From Lentisphaeria bacterium UBA1829 (GTDB lineage: Bacteria; Verrucomicrobiota; Lentisphaeria; Victivallales; UBA1829): a stretch of 6,006 bases of DNA. The first letter of the stretch is position 1. Each line of letters begins with the position of its first letter. Location of the stretch: positions 1 through 6,006 of the forward strand of contig DDJH01000265.1 of assembly GCA_002338895.1 (NCBI GenBank). Reading direction: 5' to 3'. A program made the position numbers and the translations under genes. The notes beneath the pieces are model-generated. The model was not told the DNA's origin. It saw nothing but the letters and a program-made list of their open reading frames with translations, and ran no database searches. Below, one piece after another: positions 1-6,006 of this stretch.

Positions 1-660
1 GTTGTGGATGTCCGTCGGGAAGAGCTGGTCGCAGAGCTGGATGCCAGTCCGATTCCCTATGTTTCTCTGAACGGAGCGGCCGGACCGCACGGGACCTCGG
101 TTATTACCGACGACTATGCAAACATGATGGACGCAATGGAGCATCTTTATCGGCTGGGGCATCGACGCATTGCTTATCTGAACTTCTACCGGCCGCCGGA
201 TCTGATTCCGTTTCAGCCTGCCGATCACCATTACAGTGTCCGGATGCGAATCCAGGCATATCAGGATTTCTGCCGGGAACGGAATCTGCCGATTCTTCCG
301 GAGAGTCTGGACAACGCCTGCACATACGAGATTCTGACACAGAAGGCACTGGATCTGGGATACACCGCCATTGCGGTCTATTCCTTCACGCAGGCTCTTC
401 AAGTGGAGTATTCTCTGAGGAAGCGGGGTCTTCGAGTTCCGCAGGACATGAGCCTTCTGACCTTCAACAACCCCTCCTATGCCGAATACATCAATCCGGC
501 CATGACCTGCATTGAAATCCCGACGGAGGAGATGGGACTTTCCGCCGCAAGGCTTCTGATTGCAAAGTACAAGGATCCCTCCCATTGCGCGGGAGAGACC
601 GTTTCATTCAAGGGAAAACTCATTCAGAGGGAATCAACCGGACCATGTCCATGCAGATAA
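1..660 (+). CDS. LacI-type transcriptional regulator, C-terminal sugar-sensing domain (5' partial)
   Basis: This frame is open from the first base to TAA at 658-660 and gives 219 residues. The GTG at base 4 is probably an internal Val codon. The product matches the periplasmic-binding-protein-like effector domain of LacI/GalR repressors. PYVSLN (19-24), SVITDDYA (33-40) and [13 protein letters not shown] (48-60) match the usual 'sV..D...A...L..lGHrrIa' block. R81 and AYQDF (86-90) match the 'R..Gy..' helix. [16 protein letters not shown] (140-155) matches 'R..Gl.VP.DvSv.gF'. The end has [15 protein letters not shown] and a closing [11 protein letters not shown], the typical LacI family tail. 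About 120 residues including the DNA-binding domain lie upstream of the window, so a LacI-type helix-turn-helix cannot be told from a GntR-type winged helix fused to this sensor. Two usual effector-contact positions differ: FNN (155-157) replaces F-D-D/N, and AVYSFTQAL replaces the common 'nD..A' segment. The regulator probably senses a sugar and controls the two genes downstream, 37 nt away on the same strand; that target is inferred from position only. Confidence 0.88.
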   Translation, partial: VVDVRREELVAELDASPIPYVSLNGAAGPHGTSVITDDYANMMDAMEHLYRLGHRRIAYLNFYRPPDLIPFQPADHHYSVRMRIQAYQDFCRERNLPILPESLDNACTYEILTQKALDLGYTAIAVYSFTQALQVEYSLRKRGLRVPQDMSLLTFNNPSYAEYINPAMTCIEIPTEEMGLSAARLLIAKYKDPSHCAGETVSFKGKLIQRESTGPCPCR

Positions 661-683
661 CAGAAATTCAAATATCCAGACAG

Positions 684-690
684 AGAGGAG
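684..690 (+). promoter_or_regulatory. Ribosome binding site of the pseudopilin gene
   Basis: AGAGGAG lies 7 nt before the ATG at 698. This strong Shine-Dalgarno match decides the start. It excludes the upstream in-frame extension to base 560, which would overlap the regulator gene and put 46 non-conserved residues ahead of the prepilin leader. The 37-nt gap between genes shows no clear -10/-35 pair or terminator. Confidence 0.8.
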
Positions 691-697
691 AGTTTTT

Positions 698-1438
698 ATG
701 ACAAAAAAGAGAAGAAAATTTACCTTAATTGAGCTTCTGGTTGTAATTGCGATCATTGCAATTCTTGCCGGGCTTCTGCTTCCGGCGCTGAACAGTGCCC
801 GGAGAAAGGCGAAAGGGATCAACTGCCTCGGGACTCTGAAGCAGATGGGACTTTCGATCGGGATCTATATGGATTCCTACAATCAGTGCATTGTCACGGA
901 AAGCAACAGCCTTCTTCAGAGCACCTGCCGGATCTATTCGCAGGCGCTTGGGAACGCGGGACTGCTCAATGCGGACAGACCGGCGACCTATATGTGCACC
1001 GAAGCCGACCGGGATTCAAAATGGAGCAGCGGATCCCGTCTCAACGCGCAGGACCGACTCAGCGGACGAGCCTACGGGATCAACTACTGGGGAATCTGGG
1101 GTCAGGGAGGAAACTACAAGGGGAACTATACGGTCCGGATGCCGGAATCGAGCAACAATGAGGATCGGCTGCTCTATTCGACGAAGGTCAAATATCCGTC
1201 CAGGTTTGTCTTCCTGCTGGATACGAAGCTGGCCGGGCTGACCAGCAACGGGACCAAAGCGGTGATGGATTCGAGCTCCATCGGGACCTGGGGCGCGCGT
1301 CCATGGACCATTCATGAGCCGATGCGCAGTGTCAATATTCTGCGCGGCGATCTGGGTGCGATGGCGGCATCGCTTGCCTGGATGCGTTCGAATATCCGAA
1401 GGGAGATTCTCTTCACCGTTTCCGATCCGACATTTTAA
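698..1438 (+). CDS. Prepilin-type N-terminal cleavage/methylation domain protein (pseudopilin-like)
   Basis: A complete 246-residue protein starting at the ATG 7 nt after AGAGGAG. A short basic leader (MTKKRRK) is followed by [18 protein letters not shown] (8-25), the type IV pilin/type II pseudopilin signal. The expected +5 glutamate is E12, followed by a long hydrophobic helix and a basic amphipathic stretch ([10 protein letters not shown]). [21 protein letters not shown] block (42-61), YMC near residue 100 and a YGINYWG segment follow, as in the large prepilin-like families of PVC-group bacteria. These are usually cleaved and N-methylated by a prepilin peptidase and anchored in the inner membrane or built into a pseudopilus. 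Here the residue before the cleavage site is Lys (K7), not the usual Gly. The C-terminal 'H-X9-DG' signature is degenerate: H206 and N213-I-L-R-G-D218-L, with DG changed to DL and extra residues between His and Asn. The gene sits between a sugar-type regulator and a giant exported glycosidase-like gene, so a role in presenting or exporting carbohydrate-active proteins is plausible but inferred. Family membership is confident; exact function is unknown. Confidence 0.92.
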   Translation: MTKKRRKFTLIELLVVIAIIAILAGLLLPALNSARRKAKGINCLGTLKQMGLSIGIYMDSYNQCIVTESNSLLQSTCRIYSQALGNAGLLNADRPATYMCTEADRDSKWSSGSRLNAQDRLSGRAYGINYWGIWGQGGNYKGNYTVRMPESSNNEDRLLYSTKVKYPSRFVFLLDTKLAGLTSNGTKAVMDSSSIGTWGARPWTIHEPMRSVNILRGDLGAMAASLAWMRSNIRREILFTVSDPTF

Positions 1439-1457
1439 GTGTGCATCATAGGAAGAA

Positions 1458-1462
1458 AAGGA
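1458..1462 (+). promoter_or_regulatory. Ribosome binding site of the large glycosidase-like gene
   Basis: AAGGA inside AAAAGGA lies 9 nt upstream of the ATG at 1472. The 33 nt between the pseudopilin stop and this ATG contain no terminator hairpin that I can see, which fits co-transcription. Confidence 0.65.
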
Positions 1463-1471
1463 CTTGCATAC

Positions 1472-1525
1472 ATGAAATTTCTACAGATTCTGACTTTATT
1501 TTCTCTTTTTCTGACGCTTTCCGCG
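1472..1525 (+). other. Signal peptide of the large glycosidase-like protein
   Basis: Residues 1-18 (MKFLQILTLFSLFLTLSA) have one Lys, an unbroken hydrophobic core and a small-residue L-S-A end, which fits signal peptidase I cleavage before E19. No lipobox Cys is present near the site, so a lipoprotein is unlikely. This stretch also holds two of the only three TTA/CTA/TCA codons in the visible gene. Confidence 0.85.
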
Positions 1526-4500
1526 GAGAATCTTCTGACGACGAACCGTCCGCAGAACATCTGGCCGCACGGCAAGACGACCCTTTCAGCCAGGGACGGG
1601 AAACTTTCTGTGAGCGTTCCGCATGGGAGCACCTGTCATGGCAGCATCACCATTCGTCCGGAATGGAAATTTCTCCGTCTGGATATGGAAATGCGGGTAA
1701 AGGATCTTCGTCCCGGAGCGCAGTCCTGGCAGTGTGGACGTCTGGCAATGCGCTTCTACGGAGCGGACCGCAAACCGGTCGGCAAATGGCCGGAGATGTT
1801 CGGCATGAGCGGAAACTCCGACTGGACTCGCTGTTCCAGAATCTATGAAATTCCCGAAGGAGCGGTCCGACTGGCGATCGATCCGGCCAATTTCGGGAAA
1901 TCCGGCATTGCGGAGTTCCGGAATCTGACCGTTCAGGCGTTCCGGACACGGAAGGAGGCGGAGGAATTCTATACCGGCCCCCGCCTTCCCTCCACAACGG
2001 AGCTCTGGGATCTGAAGGATGCGGAACGGCTTCGCAATGCGTTCCGGGATCGGCTCTGCCTGAACACGATCTGGCAGGTCAGGCCGGTGGAGGCGGCGAC
2101 GGCGGATTCCGCACCGAAAGCAAACGAATATCCGTATTTTTTCAAGGTTCCCGGAATCTGGCCCGGACACAACGGATGGAAACAGCCCGGTACTTCGCAG
2201 GATTTCTACCATCCGTCCGGAGCGAAAGCGCAGATCGACGGGAAAAAACTGAATCATGTCTGGTACCGGCGGACAGTGGAGATTCCCGCGGACTGGAAAG
2301 ACCGGAAGATCGAGCTGGAACTGACCTGGATCCAGACCTGCGGACAGCTCTTTATCGACGGAAAAAAGGCCGGCGAGTTCTACTTCCCCGGCGGACGGGT
2401 GGATCTGACCGGAAAGCTCATCCCCGGAAGACGGCATGAACTGGCGATTCTTGTCTCGGCAAGAGTGGAAGATGCGGAAACCGTTTCGTTCAATGCGCCG
2501 GACCGGATCAGCCGACTCAAGAAGAAGATCGTCTGCCGCGGCATCACCGGCGACGTCTATCTGCATGCGGGCCCCAGGGGAACGCGCATCAGCGACATTC
2601 ACCTGATCACCTCCGTCCGCAATCGGGAAATCACCTGCAACGTCGGTCTGCAGGACATCGTCCCGGGCACCTACACGCTGGAGACCGTGATTCTGGACGG
2701 GGATCAGACCGTGAAAACCCTTCGCTCCCCCCTCTTTCTCGCCGTTCCCGGGAAGCGGATTCTTTTCAAGGCCCCCTGGACCGATCCGAAGCTCTGGGAT
2801 ACCGACACTCCGCAGAACACCTATCGAGCCGTCGTCACACTGAAGGACGCGCGGGGCAACGCCGTGGACACCCTCTATCCGCAGGAGTTCGGCTTCCGGG
2901 AATTTGAAATCGACGGACGCGATTTCAAACTCAACGGCAAACGGCTCCATCTCCGTTCGGCCGCCTCGCAGCTGCCGATCCGGGGAGCGGAAAACCAGAC
3001 CGCCGGTCAATACCGCAAAAATGCGGAAATCATGAAATCGTTCGGTCTGAACCACCTGATTCCCCTGAACTACAATTTTTCTCCCGGCGAGACCGGCTAT
3101 CAGGACGCGTTCTATGTGGAAAACTCCCGCAACGGCATTCTGACGACGCTGACCCTTCCGCATCCCGCCAGTTTCGACTGGAAACTGGACGATCCCGCCG
3201 TTCAGGCGAAGTACCGGATGCTGACCGGTTATCTGATCCGGCGCTACCAGAACGTTCCGGGACTGATTCTCTATGCCTCCACACACAATGCAACCGGCTA
3301 TTCGGGCGACCAGAATCCCGCACGGATCGACGGTGTCTACACACCGGATCCGTTCCTGAAGAAAAATGCGCAACAGTCGTATCTGCATCGTCGTCAGGCA
3401 CTTCTTGCCGCCGATCTGGTCAAGCAGCTGGATCCGACCCGTCCGGTCTACCATCACGAAAGCGGCAACCTCGGCCCGATGTACACGATCAACTGCTATC
3501 TGAACTGGGCGCCCCTGCAGGAGCGGAGCGACTGGCTGGAACACTGGGAAACCCACGGCGTCAAACCCCTGTACATGATGGAGTGGGGAATGCCGCATGT
3601 GTGCTCGTGGTCGAGTTTCCGCGGTCCGGCGTTCATCTGGAGCGCGAATGCGGTTCAGTGCATCTGGCTGAACGAATACAACGCGCAGTTCCTTGGAGAG
3701 GAAGCCTACCGGGCGTCCGGTCAGAAGATCTCGATGATGAAAGCGCAGGAGAAGCTCAACACGGGCAACAGGGAAGTTCATTTCAGCCGGTTCAACTGGT
3801 TTTCGCGGTTCACGGATGTGCAGAAGGTCTGGTCGATTCTGATCGGGGCGAACTTCCGGGACCTCCGGGCGCGCGGACTTTCCGGTCTGCTTCCGTGGGA
3901 CGGCGATGCGTACTGGAACGCGGACCGCGCTCCGAAATCCCGTCCCCTCCCCGACCGGTTCTCCAATCTCAAACGGACCGGCATGTCTCCGGACTATCAG
4001 GGTGCGCTCGCCGATCGTTTCGACACCGGAACGACCTTCACCGGCAAGACCGCCGGCGCGGCCTTCCAGCCCCGTCTCGGCTGGATTGCGGGGAAAATCG
4101 GCGACTTCACTTCGCGGAACTCCTACTATCTTCCCGGGGAAACCCTGGAGAAGTCGCTGGTGATCCTGAATGACACCCGTCGGGATCTCACCACACGCTT
4201 CACATGGAGCGTTCCGGAATGGAAGATTTCCGGTTCGGGCACCGTCGTCACGAAGCCAGGCGGACGGACGGATCTTCCGATCTCCTTCCGCATTCCCGAC
4301 AATGCCGCCGGACAGAAAGCGACCCTTCACGCCCGCTTTTCCTATTCCGGGAACAAAACGGCCGAAGACACCTTCCCGATCGAAGTCGGCACCCCGGCGA
4401 AGGTCTCCCTGAAGAGGGCGGTTTATCTCGTGGATCCGGAAGGCAGCGCCGGCCCCCTCCTGCGGAAACTGAAGATTCCGTTCCGTTCTCTCCGGGGAGA

Positions 4501-6006
4501 GAAACTTCCGGAACAGGGGATTCTGATTCTCGGACGCAATGCGCTGCGGAAGGCGCCGGCCTCTCTGGAGAATGCGCTTCGTTCCGGTCTGCGCCTTCTG
4601 GTTCTGGAACAGCCGTATGAAGATCTGCTGAATCTGGGAATCCGCGGCAATGTCCATGGATTCCGGGAAATTTTTGCTCTGGATCCGTCGTTTGCGGACA
4701 AGCCGCTGAAGAACTGGCGGGGGGCTTCGACGAATCTTCCGCACTATCTGGAAACGCCGGACTACGAACCGCAGATGCCGAAATGGAACTGGAACGGTTT
4801 TTCGAACACGCGAGTCTGGCGGGCGGGGAACCGCGGAACGGTTTCGGGCGTCGTCCCGGAGAAGCCGTGCGTCGGCGACTGGATGCCGCTGCTTCAGGCC
4901 GGATTCGATCTGCAGTATGCGCCTCTTCTGGAATACCGGGAAGGGAAAAGCCGCGTTCTGTTCTGCCAGCTGGATGTTTCCGGACGCACGGAGGAGTCTC
5001 CGGAAGCGCTGGAACTCCTTGCGGAAGCGCTGCGGTATCTGGACCGTTCGGAAACGCCGGAACCGCGGAGGAGTTTCTATCTCGGGAACGCCGCCGGAGA
5101 AGAGACGCTGAAAACCTTGAAGCTGAAGTATCAGCCGTTGAAGGAGATGAAGCAGTGCACGGAACGGGATCTTCTGATTCTGGGACCCGGCTCGAAAACC
5201 GGCTCTCTGAAGGAGCTTCTCTCGAAGGGACTTCATGTTCTGGCGCTGGGACTTGACGCGCAGGAGATGCGGAAAATCCTTCCGGGTCTGGAAGGGCTGT
5301 CCACGGGGAAAGGGGTCTACTCCGACTACGCGGAAGGACTGGCCGATGATCCGGTGTTCCGGGGGATCTCCAATGCGGATCTCCACTGGCGCAAGGGACT
5401 GAACGGAACATTTTTCGCAAAAACCAATCCGGGAGGAAAGGCGCTGCGGAGCATTTCCATCGGCAAGGGGAAAATCGTGTTCTGCCAGGTGGCGCCCTGG
5501 ATGTTTGATCCCAATGAATTTCAGTATCGGACAACGCGGCGGCGGAACTTTTATCTGCTCTCCCGCCTTGCGCACAACCTCGGAGCGGAATCGGACAGTG
5601 CGTTTCTGAAGCGTCTCTCGAAGCGCTCCGGCCTCCGCGACGGCTACCGGAGCCTGAAAGGCACGTGGCTCGGGAAGGCCGATCCGAAGCAAATCGGACG
5701 GGAAAAGGGTTACTTCCGTCCGGATTTCCGGACCGACCGTTCCTGGCGACCGGTCAAGGTTCCCGGCATGTTTGATCTTCAGTTCCGGGACATTGCCCCC
5801 AGCGGCAACTTCTGGTACCGGACAACCTTTGATGCGGCGGACCTCCCGGCCAATACGGATGTGACGCTGTATCTCGGTGCGATCGACGACGAATCCTGGG
5901 TCTGGTTCAACGGGGAATTTCTCGGAGAACTTTCCGTTCGGACCAACCCGAAGAACTTCTGGGCGGCGGAACGGATCTACACCCTCCGGCACGAGCTTCT
6001 CAAGCT
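1472..6006 (+). CDS. Giant secreted GH2-like glycoside hydrolase, multidomain (3' partial)
   Basis: I translated this frame codon by codon from ATG 1472; it is open for 1511 codons and runs off the window. The start is supported by AAGGA 9 nt upstream and a signal peptide (residues 1-18, likely cut LSA|EN), so the protein is exported. Domains read from the sequence: carbohydrate-binding-like beta-sandwich about 20-160; GH2 sugar-binding jelly roll about 195-370 (HVWYRRTVEIP 262-272, LFIDGKKAGEF, RGITGDVYL); GH2 Ig-like domain about 370-490 ending FGFREFEIDGRDFKLNGKR (473-491); TIM barrel about 495-830; Ig-like segment about 875-975; two diverged amidotransferase-like modules about 985-1190 and 1202-1370; and a second sugar-binding jelly roll from about 1391 (FWYRTTF, YLGAIDDESWVWFNGEFLG). 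Barrel landmarks are the strand-4 motif ILYASTHNATGY (599-610), LDPTRPVYHHESGN (653-666), MMEWGMPH (702-709; E704 is the likely nucleophile) and GLLPWDGDAYWN (805-816). The usual acid/base Glu after Asn is missing. At over 1500 residues it exceeds LacZ (about 1020). It probably acts on a polysaccharide or glycoconjugate outside the cytoplasm; the substrate is unknown and catalysis is unproven. Confidence 0.9.
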   Translation, partial: MKFLQILTLFSLFLTLSAENLLTTNRPQNIWPHGKTTLSARDGKLSVSVPHGSTCHGSITIRPEWKFLRLDMEMRVKDLRPGAQSWQCGRLAMRFYGADRKPVGKWPEMFGMSGNSDWTRCSRIYEIPEGAVRLAIDPANFGKSGIAEFRNLTVQAFRTRKEAEEFYTGPRLPSTTELWDLKDAERLRNAFRDRLCLNTIWQVRPVEAATADSAPKANEYPYFFKVPGIWPGHNGWKQPGTSQDFYHPSGAKAQIDGKKLNHVWYRRTVEIPADWKDRKIELELTWIQTCGQLFIDGKKAGEFYFPGGRVDLTGKLIPGRRHELAILVSARVEDAETVSFNAPDRISRLKKKIVCRGITGDVYLHAGPRGTRISDIHLITSVRNREITCNVGLQDIVPGTYTLETVILDGDQTVKTLRSPLFLAVPGKRILFKAPWTDPKLWDTDTPQNTYRAVVTLKDARGNAVDTLYPQEFGFREFEIDGRDFKLNGKRLHLRSAASQLPIRGAENQTAGQYRKNAEIMKSFGLNHLIPLNYNFSPGETGYQDAFYVENSRNGILTTLTLPHPASFDWKLDDPAVQAKYRMLTGYLIRRYQNVPGLILYASTHNATGYSGDQNPARIDGVYTPDPFLKKNAQQSYLHRRQALLAADLVKQLDPTRPVYHHESGNLGPMYTINCYLNWAPLQERSDWLEHWETHGVKPLYMMEWGMPHVCSWSSFRGPAFIWSANAVQCIWLNEYNAQFLGEEAYRASGQKISMMKAQEKLNTGNREVHFSRFNWFSRFTDVQKVWSILIGANFRDLRARGLSGLLPWDGDAYWNADRAPKSRPLPDRFSNLKRTGMSPDYQGALADRFDTGTTFTGKTAGAAFQPRLGWIAGKIGDFTSRNSYYLPGETLEKSLVILNDTRRDLTTRFTWSVPEWKISGSGTVVTKPGGRTDLPISFRIPDNAAGQKATLHARFSYSGNKTAEDTFPIEVGTPAKVSLKRAVYLVDPEGSAGPLLRKLKIPFRSLRGEKLPEQGILILGRNALRKAPASLENALRSGLRLLVLEQPYEDLLNLGIRGNVHGFREIFALDPSFADKPLKNWRGASTNLPHYLETPDYEPQMPKWNWNGFSNTRVWRAGNRGTVSGVVPEKPCVGDWMPLLQAGFDLQYAPLLEYREGKSRVLFCQLDVSGRTEESPEALELLAEALRYLDRSETPEPRRSFYLGNAAGEETLKTLKLKYQPLKEMKQCTERDLLILGPGSKTGSLKELLSKGLHVLALGLDAQEMRKILPGLEGLSTGKGVYSDYAEGLADDPVFRGISNADLHWRKGLNGTFFAKTNPGGKALRSISIGKGKIVFCQVAPWMFDPNEFQYRTTRRRNFYLLSRLAHNLGAESDSAFLKRLSKRSGLRDGYRSLKGTWLGKADPKQIGREKGYFRPDFRTDRSWRPVKVPGMFDLQFRDIAPSGNFWYRTTFDAADLPANTDVTLYLGAIDDESWVWFNGEFLGELSVRTNPKNFWAAERIYTLRHELLK
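4424..5041 (+). repeat. Diverged internal module, copy A (amidotransferase-like alpha/beta domain)
   Basis: Residues about 985-1190 of the large protein start YLVDPEGSAGPLLRKLKIPF and continue with QGILILGRNAL (1015-1025) and a SGLRLLVLEQ strand. An FALDPSF...LKNWRG segment follows, ending in GKSRVLFCQLD (1158-1168) and a closing helix. The alternating strand-helix pattern and the 'ilILG...G..llvle' elements resemble the class-I glutamine amidotransferase-like domains found C-terminal to many beta-galactosidase-type enzymes. No Cys-His-Glu triad is apparent, so I expect a structural or ligand-binding role. The same element order recurs in copy B. The similarity is at protein level only; it is not a DNA repeat. 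Confidence 0.6.
5075..5581 (+). repeat. Diverged internal module, copy B (amidotransferase-like alpha/beta domain)
   Basis: Residues about 1202-1370 repeat the order of copy A: FYLGNAAGEETLKTLKLKYQ, then RDLLILGPGS (1232-1241) and KGLHVLALGL. A DDPVFRGISNADLHWRKG segment follows, then GKGKIVFCQVAPW (1331-1343) and the closing helix NFYLLSRLAHNLG. The spacing from ILG to FCQ is about 101 residues, against about 145 in copy A, where an extra Trp/Asn/Pro-rich stretch is inserted. The 'DPVF.G.sn.DL.WrkG' wording is the better preserved form of this element, so copy B may be nearer to the ancestral domain. Confidence 0.6.

Noticed and set aside
560..697. N-terminal extension of the pseudopilin frame upstream of ATG 698
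   Set aside because: It overlaps the regulator gene, has no prepilin character, and the strong AGAGGAG lies just before 698.
1441..1474. Similar GCAT-CAT and GCATACAT words in the gap before the large gene, considered as an operator
   Set aside because: Too short and imperfect, direct instead of palindromic, and overlapping the ribosome binding region; no support as a LacI-type operator.
1441..1848. A 135-codon + strand frame starting right after the pseudopilin
   Set aside because: It overlaps the signal-peptide region of the large gene in another frame, has no recognisable features and is replaced by the much longer supported frame.
3583..4173. A 196-codon + strand frame inside the large gene
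   Set aside because: Out-of-frame shadow over the TIM-barrel coding sequence; the in-frame translation there carries conserved barrel motifs.
4248..5534. A 428-codon minus-strand frame rich in Ser, Pro and Arg
   Set aside because: Shadow of the large gene in another frame; composition follows the sense codon pattern and no domain is recognisable.
1586..5992. A 1468-codon open reading frame on the minus strand
   Set aside because: It is in antisense codon register with the + strand gene. Its product is a low-complexity Arg/Pro/Gly/Phe-rich string without domain signatures, while the + strand frame has a signal peptide, RBS and GH2 motifs. Its openness follows from codon avoidance in the sense gene.

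Overview
The window reads as an accessory carbohydrate-utilisation locus from a Lentisphaerota-like bacterium (Victivallis-type). This rests mainly on the central gene, a pseudopilin-like protein whose N-terminus ([18 protein letters not shown], then [13 protein letters not shown] and a [10 protein letters not shown] segment) has the form seen in the very large prepilin-like families of Lentisphaerota. The planctomycete version usually reads [26 protein letters not shown] instead. The assignment is recognition by eye, not a database result. The DNA is moderately GC-rich with G/C-ending codons preferred.

Three genes lie head to tail on the + strand with short gaps (37 and 33 nt) and no visible terminator between them. 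They are: (1) 1-660, the C-terminal sensor domain of a LacI-type (or GntR-LacI hybrid) transcriptional regulator whose N-terminus lies before the window; (2) 698-1438, a complete 246-residue prepilin-type N-terminal methylation protein; (3) 1472 to beyond 6006, at least 1511 codons of a secreted multidomain glycoside hydrolase-like protein related to family GH2. The third gene fills three quarters of the window. It has no stop codon inside the window, so it is incomplete at its 3' end.

The large protein reads, in order: signal peptide; carbohydrate-binding-like beta-sandwich; GH2 sugar-binding jelly roll; GH2 immunoglobulin-like domain ending in a clear FGFREFEIDG...FKLNGKR signature; TIM barrel; another beta-sandwich; two diverged copies of a glutamine-amidotransferase-like alpha/beta module; and a second sugar-binding jelly roll cut by the window end. 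The likely barrel nucleophile (E704) is present, but the canonical GH2 acid/base motif (NE) is replaced by THNA.

The inferred logic is a sugar-responsive regulator controlling a pseudopilin-like surface or export protein and a very large exported polysaccharide- or glycoconjugate-acting enzyme. The substrate cannot be read from the sequence. No RNA genes, CRISPR arrays, insertion sequences or attachment sites were seen. A 1468-codon antisense reading frame over the large gene is a codon-usage artefact.
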